A DNA stretch of 64,000 nt, from the NCBI RefSeq assembly GCF_937958065.1, contig NZ_CALFXI010000061.1:62001-126000 (forward strand). Reading direction: 5' to 3'. How positions within the stretch are numbered: position 1 is the first letter of the stretch; each line of letters opens with the position of its first letter. Positions 7,937 to 16,255 of the stretch are shown here, one piece after another. The DNA comes from an uncultured Steroidobacter sp. (lineage in GTDB: Bacteria; Pseudomonadota; Gammaproteobacteria; Steroidobacterales; Steroidobacteraceae). The notes beneath the pieces are model-generated. The model searched no databases and was not told the origin of the DNA. It was given only the letters and a program-made list of their open reading frames with translations. The position numbers were made by a program, and so were the translations under genes.

Positions 7937-9393
7937 GAGGTGGGCTCGTTCCTGGGGCGCCGCTTCGCCGCCAGTTTCGCACGATGTTCGGCTTCGAGGC
8001 GCGCGAGGCGTTCGTTGCGGGCGATGAAGCGGGCGCGTGCGGCGTCTGCGGTGAGTCGAGCGTCGAGCTCACGAGTGAGCAGCGGCTTGGCTTCGCGGAA
8101 GCGTTCGACCAGCGGGATCTGGCTGGGGCAGACGTAATCGCAGCAGCCGCATTCGATACAGTCGAGCAGGCCGTGGCGTGCGAGTTGATCGCCGTCGAAA
8201 GGTTGCAAGTACCAGTGCAGTTGTTGTGGCAGCAGGAAAGCCGGGCACGCTTGCGAGCAGTTGCCGCAGCGGATGCACGGCATTTCGGCGCTGCGCGGCT
8301 GCAGATCGAGAGCCGAAGCGGCGATGATGCAATTGGTTGCCTTCACGACGGGCAGGTCGTCATGAGGCAGTGGGATGCCCATCATCGAGCCGCCCATGAT
8401 CAGCCGCGCCATGCGTTCGGTGTAACCGCCACTGTCGACGATCAGACTCGAGAATGGCGTGCCGATACGCGCTTCCCAGTTGCCGGCTTCTGTCACGCCG
8501 TCCCCTGTGACGGTGACGATGCGGCTCACCAACGGTTGTCCGTCACGAATCCAGCGAGCGATGGCCGCGGCCGTGCCGACGTTCTGACAGACGATGCCGA
8601 TGTCTGCCGGCAGGCCATCGTGTGGGACTTCGACGCCGAAGACCGTGGCAATCAACTGCCGCTCGCCGCCGGCGGGATAAATCGCCGGCACGACTTTGAT
8701 TCGAATCCTCGAATCGCCCGCTTTCTCGATGGCTCGAAGCAGAGCAGCCTGTGCTTCCGGAACATCCTCCTCGATCGCGATCGTGCAGTTCCGGGCGCAA
8801 AGCGCGTGAAGCAACGCTCGGCCGCCGAACACGATGTCCTCGGCGCGCTCGCGCATCAGCATTTCGTCACAACTGATGTAAGGCTCGCACTCGGCGCCAT
8901 TGAGCAGCAGCTGCGGGCCGTTCTCGCACAGCGAGCTTTCGAGTTTGTTCGCGGTGGGAAACGCAGCGCCGCCCAGTCCGACGATGCCGGCGCGCCCGAT
9001 GTGCTCGCACGCTTCGGTCGGCGATATCTGTTCGAAGGAAACGATCGCGGCTGCGTTCTCGAAGCGCTCGTCGCGACCGTCGTTGGCAATGACGATGCTG
9101 AGCGTCGGCGCGCCGAGTCGATGCGGAGCGGGTCTCGGCTCGATCGCAACCACCTCTCCAGAGACTGGCGAGTGGAGCCAGGCACTGATGCCGGGCGCCG
9201 GCTGCGCAATCGGTTGCCACATGCGCACGCGATCCGAAGGCTTCACCAGCGGCACTGCCGACAAACCCGAGTGCTGATCGAGCGGAATCACATAGCGCTC
9301 CGCCAGACTCGCGATGCGGATCGGTGCCTTGGTGGAACGCTGCTTGTGCGCTTCGAGGCGCAGACCGCCGGTGAGTAGTTCGCTGGCGGTCAT
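7933..9393 (-). CDS. rnfC: Rnf complex subunit RnfC (NADH side, two [4Fe-4S])
   Basis: About 486 residues. The soluble RnfC subunit binds NADH and FMN and carries two [4Fe-4S] clusters. The nucleotide/flavin motif GLGGAAFPTANK and the segment NGAECEPYISCDEMLM are present. Two cluster motifs follow: CIRCGNCSQACP and CIECGCCDYVCP. I chose the ATG at 9393 because it overlaps the rnfB stop as ATGA and gives the usual N-terminus MTASELLTGGLRLEAHK. An in-frame start at 9453 would add 20 unfamiliar residues lying inside rnfB. The C-terminal Ala/Arg/Lys-rich helix is typical of the family. Confidence 0.94.
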   Translation of the reverse strand: MTASELLTGGLRLEAHKQRSTKAPIRIASLAERYVIPLDQHSGLSAVPLVKPSDRVRMWQPIAQPAPGISAWLHSPVSGEVVAIEPRPAPHRLGAPTLSIVIANDGRDERFENAAAIVSFEQISPTEACEHIGRAGIVGLGGAAFPTANKLESSLCENGPQLLLNGAECEPYISCDEMLMRERAEDIVFGGRALLHALCARNCTIAIEEDVPEAQAALLRAIEKAGDSRIRIKVVPAIYPAGGERQLIATVFGVEVPHDGLPADIGIVCQNVGTAAAIARWIRDGQPLVSRIVTVTGDGVTEAGNWEARIGTPFSSLIVDSGGYTERMARLIMGGSMMGIPLPHDDLPVVKATNCIIAASALDLQPRSAEMPCIRCGNCSQACPAFLLPQQLHWYLQPFDGDQLARHGLLDCIECGCCDYVCPSQIPLVERFREAKPLLTRELDARLTADAARARFIARNERLARLEAEHRAKLAAKRRPRNEPTS

Positions 9394-9893
9394 CGCGCGA
9401 CCGTGGGCGCCGGTCGCATGATGATGCAATCGACCGGGCAGGGTGGAATGCACAACTCACATCCGGTGCAGTCCGCCGCAATCACCGTGTGCATGTGACG
9501 AGAGGCTCCGACGATGGCGTCGACCGGACAGGCCTGGATGCACTTGGTGCAACCGATGCACGCTTCTTCTTCGATGAAAGCCACCGCCGGATGATCGGGA
9601 ACGACGCCGAATTCCTTGCCGACCGGCTTGGGCGCCACGCCCATCAAGCGCGCCAGAGCCTTTGCCGTGCGCTCGCCTCCGGGCGGACACTGGTTGATAT
9701 CGGCCGCGCCCTGCGCGATCGCTTCCGCGTAAGGACGGCAGCCGGCGAACGTGCAGCGTCGACATTGCGTCTGTGGCAGCAAGGCGTCGATGCGATCGGC
9801 CAACGAGATTTCTTCGGGCGCGCCGGCCGTGACCACCGTCGCCAGGCCGGCGAGGGCAGCGAGCACCATGATTGTGACGAGCGCGGTGATCAT
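9390..9893 (-). CDS. rnfB: Rnf complex subunit RnfB (polyferredoxin)
   Basis: A 167-residue protein: N-terminal membrane anchor (about residues 3-23), a 4Fe-S domain with CRRCTFAGC and a later Cys in NQCPPGG, then two ferredoxin-type clusters CIGCTKCIQACPVDAI and CTGCELCIPPCPVDCI. The first cluster normally reads CGQCGYPGC; here Arg residues replace Gly but all cysteines remain. RnfB is the subunit that receives electrons from ferredoxin. Its presence identifies the locus as Rnf rather than Nqr. It starts 10 bp after the rnfA end. Confidence 0.94.
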   Translation of the reverse strand: MITALVTIMVLAALAGLATVVTAGAPEEISLADRIDALLPQTQCRRCTFAGCRPYAEAIAQGAADINQCPPGGERTAKALARLMGVAPKPVGKEFGVVPDHPAVAFIEEEACIGCTKCIQACPVDAIVGASRHMHTVIAADCTGCELCIPPCPVDCIIMRPAPTVAR

Positions 9894-9903
9894 CGCCAGG
9901 TCG

Positions 9904-10482
9904 TCATTCCTGAATCAGTCCGGTGAAGCCCATGAACGCCAGCGCCATGATGCCGGCACTGACCAGCGCGAGCGGCGCATCCCGGAACACGCCGGGCACG
10001 TCGGCGTGCTGCAAGCGGTCGTGCATGGCGGCGAATGCCAGCATCAGGAAACCCAACGCCGCGGCCATGGCGACGGAGAATGACACGGCATCGACGATGT
10101 TCTGCATCCGTGCGTCCACCATCAGCGCGATACCGAGCACGGCGGAGTTGGTGGTCACGAGCAGGGGGAAGCCGGGGCGCTGGGGTTGCAGACGAGCGTC
10201 GCGCCGCATGATCAGTTCGACCAGCGGCACGACCGCCACCGCGACGATCACAAATACAAACGTTCCGAGATAGCCGAGGCCGTTCGGCTTCAGCACCCAC
10301 GCCGACAACGACCAGGCGATGGTGGCCACCAGCGGAATGGCGATCAGCGATGCGATCGCCAGGCCCTGCGCGCCCTTGAAGGTTCCCGTGACGGCGGCGA
10401 ACGGGCGCCACGAAGGCATGCGCGTCAGAGCCATCACGTTCACCAGGACGGCGCTGAGCAGAATGAGCAAAAGCGCGGACAT
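9904..10482 (-). CDS. rnfA: Rnf complex subunit RnfA (divergent, no cysteines)
   Basis: A 192-residue polytopic membrane protein. The C-terminal half is clearly RnfA: TTNSAVLGIAL, FAAMHDRL, ADVPGVFRDAPLALVSAGIMALAFMG. The N-terminal family signature is altered: where RnfA usually reads GLCPFMGVS this protein reads PSWRPFAAVTG, placing Arg26 at the cysteine position. The second conserved cysteine of TTNC is Ser113. The protein has no cysteine at all, so it cannot supply ligands to the membrane [2Fe-2S] cluster described for Rnf/Nqr complexes. The reading frame is open throughout and the length is normal, so this is not a frameshift. It begins 24 bp after the metG stop. Confidence 0.88.
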   Translation of the reverse strand: MSALLLILLSAVLVNVMALTRMPSWRPFAAVTGTFKGAQGLAIASLIAIPLVATIAWSLSAWVLKPNGLGYLGTFVFVIVAVAVVPLVELIMRRDARLQPQRPGFPLLVTTNSAVLGIALMVDARMQNIVDAVSFSVAMAAALGFLMLAFAAMHDRLQHADVPGVFRDAPLALVSAGIMALAFMGFTGLIQE

Positions 10483-10506
10483 GGTTCGAGCGGTGCCGCC
10501 GCGTGG

Positions 10507-12609
10507 CTATTTCACCTTCATGCCTGCGGTCGCGCCGGAGTCGGGCGAGAGCAGGAAGATATCTTTGCCGCCCGGTCCCGCGGCCAGCACCATTCCTTCG
10601 GAGGTGCCGAAGCGCATCTTGCGCGGCTTCAGGTTCACCAGGACCAGCGTGAGGCGGCCCACCAGTTGCTCTGGCGCATACGCCGAGCGAATGCCGGAGA
10701 ACACTGTACGCTGGCTGTCGCCCACGTCGAGCGTGAGCTTCAGCAGCTTGTCCGAGCCTTCGACGGTTTCGGCCGCGACGACCCTGGCAATGCGCAGATC
10801 GATCCTGGCGAAATCGTCGATGCTGATTTCGCCCACCGGCTCGTCGGCTGCCGCCTTCGCCTCGGCCGGCTTGGTGGAGGCGACCGTCGTGGCCTTTGCG
10901 GCCGGCTTCACTTCCGGCTCGCCGGTGTCGAACAGCGCGATCAGCTGTTTCGGATCGACGCGCTGGAGCAGATGTTCGTAGGTGCCGATCTCGTGACCCG
11001 CGGGCAGCCACTGGTGTTGGCCCCAGCGCATCTGCGCATCGCTCAGCCGCAGGAAAGCCTGCACCTTGCGCGCCGTCTCCGGCAGCACCGGCGCCAGCAG
11101 CACGGTGAGGTACCAGAAGAAGTTCAACGCGGTCGAGCAGACCTGGTGCAGTCGGTGCTCTTCGCCGGCGACCTTCGCCAGCTCCCACGGCTTGGCCGAG
11201 TCGATGTACTGGTTTACGCGATCCAGCAGCGTGCCGATCTCGCGCATCGCCTTGCCGAACTCGCGGCCTTCATACAACTCGCCGATGCGGTTCCAGCATT
11301 CTGCGTCGCTGGCGAAATCCTGCTGCAGCTGCTGAGCCGCTGGATCGAGCGCGCCGAGCTTGCCGCCGAAACGTTTGGTGATGAACCCGGCGCAGCGGCT
11401 GGCGATGTTGACGTACTTGCCGACCAGGTCCGAGTTCACGCGTGCCACGAAATCGTCGGGGTTGAAGTCGATGTCTTCGACGTTCGCATTGAGCTTGGCG
11501 GCCAGGTAATAGCGCAGCCACTCGGGATTCATGCCGAGGTCGAGATAACGGACCGGGCTCAGGCCGGTGCCGCGAGACTTCGACATCTTCGAGCCACCCA
11601 GCTGGATGAAGCCGTGCACGTAGACGTTGTCCGGAATCTTGCGCCCGGCGAACTTCAGCATCGCCGGCCAGAACAGCGTATGGAAATAGATGATGTCCTT
11701 GCCGATGAAATGGATCTGCTGGACATCGTCCGCGCTGATGAACTGCTCGAAGCTGCGCGGCTCGCCATTGGCCTTCGCTTTGCCAGTGGTGAAATAGTTC
11801 TTCAGTGCCGCGAGATAACCGACCGGCGCGTCCAGCCACACATAGAAATATTTGCCCGGCGCGTCGGGGATCGGAATGCCGAAGTAGGGCGCATCGCGCG
11901 AGATGTCCCAGTCGCCCAGCTCCTGATCGCCCTTGCCGCTCAGCCATTCGCTGGCTTTGTTCGCGACCGACGGCTGCAGACGCTTGGTCCACTCGGTGAG
12001 GAACTCGACGCAGCGCGGGTCGGACAGTTTGAAAAAGAAATGATCCGAGCTCTTGCGCACCGGCTTCGCGCCGGACAGGGTCGAGTACGGATTGATCAGA
12101 TCGGTGGGCGCATACACGGAGCTGCAGTTCTCGCACGCGTCGCCGTACTGATCCGGGGCGTGGCAGTTCGGGCACTCGCCCTTGATGTAGCGATCGGCGA
12201 GGAACATGTTCTTGACCGGATCGAAGAACTGCTCCACCGGCTTGTCGTAGATCAGATCGTTGGCCTTGAGCGCGCGGTAGATCTCCTGCGACAGCTCGGT
12301 GTTCTCGGGCGAATGGGTCGAGTGCCAGTGATCGAAGCTCAGCAGGAAGCCGTTGAGCGAGCGCGGCCGGCCGGCGGCGATGCGCCCGACCAGTTCCTCC
12401 GGCGTGATGCCTTCGGCTTCGGCCTTGAGCATGATGGGAGCGCCATGCGCGTCGTCCGCGCCCATCCAGTGGACCTTGTGGCCCTGCAGGCGCTGGAACC
12501 GCACCCAGATGTCGGCCTGGATGTACTCCATGATATGACCGATGTGGAACGGTCCATTGGCGTACGGCAGGGCGGTCGTGACGAAATAATTGCGAGGTGC
12601 GGCAGTCAT
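10507..12609 (-). CDS. metG: Methionyl-tRNA synthetase
   Basis: A 700-residue class I aminoacyl-tRNA synthetase that charges tRNA-Met. The HIGH motif is at residues 22-25 (PFHIGHIMEY) and KMSKS at 341-345. A zinc knuckle with Cys146, Cys149, Cys159 and Cys162 marks the MetG1 type. The C-terminal 110 residues form the EMAP/Trbp-like tRNA-binding domain seen in dimeric MetG. It is the apparent first gene of the rnf operon, only 24 bp from rnfA; metG next to rnf and nth is a familiar gammaproteobacterial arrangement. Confidence 0.97.
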   Translation of the reverse strand: MTAAPRNYFVTTALPYANGPFHIGHIMEYIQADIWVRFQRLQGHKVHWMGADDAHGAPIMLKAEAEGITPEELVGRIAAGRPRSLNGFLLSFDHWHSTHSPENTELSQEIYRALKANDLIYDKPVEQFFDPVKNMFLADRYIKGECPNCHAPDQYGDACENCSSVYAPTDLINPYSTLSGAKPVRKSSDHFFFKLSDPRCVEFLTEWTKRLQPSVANKASEWLSGKGDQELGDWDISRDAPYFGIPIPDAPGKYFYVWLDAPVGYLAALKNYFTTGKAKANGEPRSFEQFISADDVQQIHFIGKDIIYFHTLFWPAMLKFAGRKIPDNVYVHGFIQLGGSKMSKSRGTGLSPVRYLDLGMNPEWLRYYLAAKLNANVEDIDFNPDDFVARVNSDLVGKYVNIASRCAGFITKRFGGKLGALDPAAQQLQQDFASDAECWNRIGELYEGREFGKAMREIGTLLDRVNQYIDSAKPWELAKVAGEEHRLHQVCSTALNFFWYLTVLLAPVLPETARKVQAFLRLSDAQMRWGQHQWLPAGHEIGTYEHLLQRVDPKQLIALFDTGEPEVKPAAKATTVASTKPAEAKAAADEPVGEISIDDFARIDLRIARVVAAETVEGSDKLLKLTLDVGDSQRTVFSGIRSAYAPEQLVGRLTLVLVNLKPRKMRFGTSEGMVLAAGPGGKDIFLLSPDSGATAGMKVK

Positions 12610-12694
12610 TTAGCGCGGCAAGGCGAGGGCAAAGGAGCCAAATTATGCCACGGTGGGCAGGTGGCGAGGTGCCGGACATCTCCCGCCCGGTGAG

Positions 12695-13081
12695 TCAACC
12701 GCTGGAGGGCTTCGACCAGTTCTTCAGCACGTCCAAGGCCTCTTTGCCGAGCGCCAGCCAGGGGTTGTGTCCGATATCGTCGGGATCCTGCGACGCCGTC
12801 GGCCTGGCGACCATGCGCACCAGATTGATCGCGAGCAGGGTGGGAATGGCCGCCAGGATGCCGATGATCAGGTTGGTCGAGGCGGGATTGACCCAGCACA
12901 TCCTGATGCGAAAGATGAAGGCCAGTAGCGTTGCGTAAAACACGATGACGATCGCGGCCGAGCCGATCAACACCCCCGTCTTCCATTTCAGCCGCTGATT
13001 TTCTTCGCGAATCTGCCAGTTCGCGACGGCCCGTACCGTCGCCGAGACTTCCCCTGTCGAGAGATCCTGAGGATCGGGCAT
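12695..13081 (-). CDS. Small two-helix membrane protein, function unknown
   Basis: A 128-residue protein with two predicted membrane helices (about residues 37-57 and 70-92) separated by a short loop containing a Cys. The N-terminus before the helices is charged (REENQRLKWK) and the C-terminal tail ends with ALDVLKNWSKP. No family is recognised. Its ATG lies 3 bp after the stop of the metallopeptidase gene, so the two are almost certainly cotranscribed. That makes it a candidate partner or substrate of the peptidase, which is inference. Confidence 0.65.
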   Translation of the reverse strand: MPDPQDLSTGEVSATVRAVANWQIREENQRLKWKTGVLIGSAAIVIVFYATLLAFIFRIRMCWVNPASTNLIIGILAAIPTLLAINLVRMVARPTASQDPDDIGHNPWLALGKEALDVLKNWSKPSSG

Positions 13082-13084
13082 TTA

Positions 13085-13609
13085 TTATTTGATCCAGCCG
13101 AGGTTCTTGAGCCGGTATTTCATGGCGGCTTCCGAAACGTGGAAGCGTTTGGCCAGCGCGCGCAAATCGTACAGCTCATCGTCACGCACGAATTGCGCTA
13201 CCGCGGATTCGGGCATCAACAGTTCCGCGGCAAACTTGTTCGCATCGACTTCGTTGTAGTCAAAGTGAGAAGCCGAGAAATTCTTGGCGGGATCGCGAAA
13301 GGCGGAGCCGTGTCCCAACACGAAGTGTCCCAATTCGTGGGCGATGCTGAATCGCTGCCGCACTTCCGGTTCGGTGGCGTTGAATTCGATCAACGGCCCG
13401 GCTTGCGTCAGTGTGAACTTGCCGCTGAGCTCTCCGAGGTCGGTGCCGACGACCTTCGCCTGCATCTTCACGGCAAGTGCGGCGGGGTCCACCGGCACCC
13501 TGCGGTCCCAGTGCTTTCGCAGCACTTCCTGCGCCATCTGCTTGGTGAAGTTGCGGGGTCGCATGGTGAACGGTGGTGTAATGCCTCTTCTCTCCAAAAT
13601 CAAGAGCAT
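13085..13609 (-). CDS. ImmA/IrrE-family metallo-endopeptidase
   Basis: A 174-residue protein with the zincin motif HELGH (His91, Glu92, His95) inside RFSIAHELGHFVLGHG, the hallmark of the ImmA/IrrE (DUF955) family. Family members cleave repressors or other regulators after stress or signals. The C-terminal 30 residues (LRALAKRFHVSEAAMKYRL) look like a helix-turn-helix, so the protein may bind DNA itself. The start is uncertain: Met16 (MRPRNFTKQ) is an alternative. No XRE-type repressor or prophage gene is next to it; its partner is a two-helix membrane protein. It lies upstream of metG on the same strand. Confidence 0.85.
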   Translation of the reverse strand: MLLILERRGITPPFTMRPRNFTKQMAQEVLRKHWDRRVPVDPAALAVKMQAKVVGTDLGELSGKFTLTQAGPLIEFNATEPEVRQRFSIAHELGHFVLGHGSAFRDPAKNFSASHFDYNEVDANKFAAELLMPESAVAQFVRDDELYDLRALAKRFHVSEAAMKYRLKNLGWIK

Positions 13610-13729
13610 TCGGCTATTTCAGGCAACCCATCGTCCGTGGGTTATCGCGCGGATCAGGCCGCGCGGGATTTCACTTCAGTTTCGCCGCTGCGGCAACGAT
13701 GATGGATGCGCAGCACACGCGGGCGGCCG

Positions 13730-14848
13730 TCAGCCCATGTCCTTGAACTGCTCGAACTTCGCCTTGTTGATGGCCTTCTGGTAGGCGTGCCTGCCGCTGA
13801 TGATGCCCTTGTCCAGCAACTCCTGAATGGCGCTGTCCATCAGGCGCATGCCGAAGGCGGCGCCGCTCTGCATGGCGTTCTCCAGCTGGTCGAGTTTGCC
13901 CTGGCGGATCAGGTTGGCCACGGCCGGGGTGTTCACCAGGATTTCGTGGGCGGCGACGCGGCCCGGCTTGCCGGCCCTGGGGATCAGCTGCTGCGAGATC
14001 ACGCCGCGCAGGGACGTGGAGAGCATCGCTCGTACGTGCGACTGCTTGTCCGCCGGGAAGGCGTTCACGATGCGGTCGACGGTCGGCGCGGCGCCGTTGG
14101 TGTGCAACGTGCCCATCACCAGGATGCCCATCTCGGCCGCGGTCACCGCGATGCTCATGGTTTCGTAGTCGCGCAACTCGCCGACCAGGATCACGTCGGG
14201 ATCTTCACGCAGCGCCGAGTGCAACGCCTCGGAGAACGACGGGCTGTGCGTGCCGATCTCGCGCTGGCTCACCAGGCAGTTCTTGCGTTGATGCACGAAC
14301 TCGATCGGGTCCTCGATGGTGAGGATGTGACCTTTCAGCCGCGCGTTCATGTCGTCGATCATCGCGGCCAGCGTGGTCGACTTGCCCGAGCCGGTCTTGC
14401 CGGTCACCAGGATCAAGCCATTGTTCACCTTGCACAGGTTGCGGATGGCATCCGGCACATTGAGCTGGTCCAGGGTCAGGGCTTTGGAGGGAATGGCGCG
14501 GCACACGCAGCCCAACCCGTACAAATGGCGCATGACGTTGACGCGAAAGCGCGAGACGCCGGGAATGATGTACGCGAAGTCGGCGCCGTGCTTTTCTTCC
14601 AGGCGCATGGCCGCGGCGCGCGGCATGATCTCGCGCAATGTTTCTTCCACGAACTGCGGCGTCAGCGGCTCGGGCCGCAGGTTGTGCAGCTCGCCATACA
14701 AACGAATGCGCGGCGGATCGCCCGCGATGAAGTGCAGGTCCGAGCCGTTCTTGCTCAGCACTTCCTTGAGGAACTCGTCGATCCGGCGCGGCACATAAGT
14801 GTTCTGCGTCGCGCCCGCTGCTGCGGCTTGGCTGGCTTCAATGCTCAT
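13730..14848 (-). CDS. PilT/PilU-family type IV pilus retraction ATPase (copy 1)
   Basis: A 372-residue hexameric secretion ATPase. Walker A GKTGSGKST at residues 150-158, the Asp box IEDPIEFVH, Walker B DVILVGE at 218-224 and the His box GTLHTNGAA are all present. The C-terminal AVANLIRQGK resembles the AIRNLIRE retraction motif of PilT. It would power pilus depolymerisation and twitching. It is the third gene of a minus-strand cluster behind a HEAT-kinase and a second PilT paralogue. The usual pilT neighbours yggS and proC are absent, so this may be an extra or specialised pair. PilT versus PilU cannot be decided from the sequence alone. Confidence 0.88.
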   Translation of the reverse strand: MSIEASQAAAAGATQNTYVPRRIDEFLKEVLSKNGSDLHFIAGDPPRIRLYGELHNLRPEPLTPQFVEETLREIMPRAAAMRLEEKHGADFAYIIPGVSRFRVNVMRHLYGLGCVCRAIPSKALTLDQLNVPDAIRNLCKVNNGLILVTGKTGSGKSTTLAAMIDDMNARLKGHILTIEDPIEFVHQRKNCLVSQREIGTHSPSFSEALHSALREDPDVILVGELRDYETMSIAVTAAEMGILVMGTLHTNGAAPTVDRIVNAFPADKQSHVRAMLSTSLRGVISQQLIPRAGKPGRVAAHEILVNTPAVANLIRQGKLDQLENAMQSGAAFGMRLMDSAIQELLDKGIISGRHAYQKAINKAKFEQFKDMG

Positions 14849-14869
14849 ATCAAATACTCGGGATCGGGC

Positions 14870-14958
14870 ATCCTGCCGCGACCCTCGTGCGAGCTGGCAA
14901 AAGGCGCGACTTTTGGCACTCGCTCGCCGCCTCTGGCGGCGGGGTACATCCTGTACCC
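14870..14958. repeat. Hairpin cluster between the two PilT-family genes
   Basis: Three stem-loops in about 90 bp: an imperfect GCGAG/CAAAAG stem around 14889-14924, a perfect 7-bp stem 14925-14941 (CGCCGCC-TCT-GGCGGCG), and a 6-bp stem 14942-14958 (GGGTAC-ATCCT-GTACCC). The last resembles a hairpin in the long palindrome near 49.9 kb (GTGTAC-ATCCAT-GTACAC). It could stabilise or attenuate the operon transcript. Confidence 0.55.
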
Positions 14959-14983
14959 GGGGGTTGAATGAATGTTTTCATGA

Positions 14984-16078
14984 TCAGCCCGGGGCCAGGT
15001 CGAGCTTGGGCAATACGCTGGTATCGGTGACGAAGCGCGCGAACAGCTTCTTGTCGTTCGCGTACACGTAGGCGTCGTCGGGATCGATTTCCTTGGCCTG
15101 TACGTTGGCGAGCAGCGACTGGTCGAGCATCTGCATGCCCAGGTCCTTGCCCATCTGCAGCTGCGAGGGAATCTGGTGCGTCTGATCGGTCATGATCAAT
15201 TTGCCGATGGCGCGGGTCACGACCATGATTTCGCAGATCGCCTTGCGGCCGCGTTGGTCGGCGGTCTTCACCAGCACCTGCGTGACGACGGCGATCAGGC
15301 TGTTGGCCAGGAACGCCTTGGTCTGCTCGCGCTCGTCGGCCGGCAGCGCGTCCACGATACGGTCGATGGTTTTCACCGCGCCGGTCGTATGCAGCGTGCC
15401 GAGCACCAGGTGGCCGGTTTCGGCGGCGGTCATCGCCCAGCGGATGGTATCCGCGTCTCGCAATTCGCCGACCAGGATCACGTCGGGGTCTTCGCGCATG
15501 GCCGCGCGCACGCCTTCGGAGAACGACGGCAGGTGCGTGTTCAGCTCGCGCTGGATGACCTGGCTTTGTTTGCTCTTGTGCACGAACTCGATGGGGTCTT
15601 CCAGGCTGATGATGTTCAGCCGGCGCGTCGAGTTGAGGTAATCGATCATTGCCGCGAGCGTGGTCGACTTGCCCGTGCCGGTGGAGCCGGTGACCAGGAT
15701 CATGCCCTGGTGGTTGTCGCACAGCTTCTTGACGATGGGCGGCAGCGCCAGCCGGTCGATGGTCGGCACGTCGGACGGAATGGCGCGGAACGTGGCGCCG
15801 ACGCCCGTTTCCTTTCGGAACACGTTGACGCGGAAGCGCCCCCCGTTGCTCGCGACATAGGAGAAGTCAACGTCGTGGCCCCGGCGCAGCTGATCCTGGT
15901 GGCCGCGATTCATGATCTCGACGATGTAGCCTTCCAGCTCGGCCTGGCTCAGGTCGCGGAATTTGATCGGCAGCAGATCGCCATGCATTCGCAACATGGG
16001 CGGCAGGCCGACCGCGAAGTGGATGTCGGAACAGCCTTGATCGGTGCCGAGCTTGAGAAAGGCGTCTATTCGGGCCAT
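14984..16078 (-). CDS. PilT/PilU-family type IV pilus retraction ATPase (copy 2)
   Basis: About 364 residues from the ATG at 16078. Walker A GSTGTGKST is at 131-139, the Asp box reads LEDPIEFVH, Walker B DVILVGE is at 199-205, and the His box reads GTLHTTGAVKT. The retraction motif is diverged (AIGKLIMTDQTHQI), closer to PilU-like paralogues. I chose 16078 because MARIDAFLKLGTDQG aligns with family N-termini; an upstream GTG at 16138 would add 20 Arg/Gly-rich residues with no counterpart. It precedes PilT copy 1 by about 135 bp containing hairpins, and follows the HEAT-kinase gene, so all three may be one operon. Confidence 0.87.
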   Translation of the reverse strand: MARIDAFLKLGTDQGCSDIHFAVGLPPMLRMHGDLLPIKFRDLSQAELEGYIVEIMNRGHQDQLRRGHDVDFSYVASNGGRFRVNVFRKETGVGATFRAIPSDVPTIDRLALPPIVKKLCDNHQGMILVTGSTGTGKSTTLAAMIDYLNSTRRLNIISLEDPIEFVHKSKQSQVIQRELNTHLPSFSEGVRAAMREDPDVILVGELRDADTIRWAMTAAETGHLVLGTLHTTGAVKTIDRIVDALPADEREQTKAFLANSLIAVVTQVLVKTADQRGRKAICEIMVVTRAIGKLIMTDQTHQIPSQLQMGKDLGMQMLDQSLLANVQAKEIDPDDAYVYANDKKLFARFVTDTSVLPKLDLAPG

Positions 16079-16255
16079 GCAAAGAACTTGAGGTCCGTGG
16101 CGGCGGGAGCCTACCGTGTCAGGGCGGGTCGCCGCCACTCACTTTGCGACCAACGGGGGACGACGGGCGATCAATGGCACGTCCCGGTCGGGGTCGTGCG
16201 TCAAAAATCCGTCGCGCCCGGCGGGCGCCTGCCGTGCAGGGCCGTGGCGCGCCGC

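Noticed and set aside
5588..10482. Na+-translocating NQR operon instead of Rnf
   Set aside because: RnfB with its polyferredoxin clusters and the RnfC-type two-cluster protein are present, while NqrF and NqrA are absent.
9904..10482. Frameshift or pseudogene to explain the divergent RnfA N-terminus
   Set aside because: The frame is open from start to stop, the length is normal and residues around the missing cysteine still align with the family.
10186..12693. 835-codon frame antisense to rnfA and metG
   Set aside because: Shadow of metG; it crosses a real intergenic boundary and has no recognisable domain.
12695..13609. Prophage remnant suggested by an ImmA-like gene
   Set aside because: No integrase, repressor, structural gene or attachment site was found nearby; flanks are core genes.
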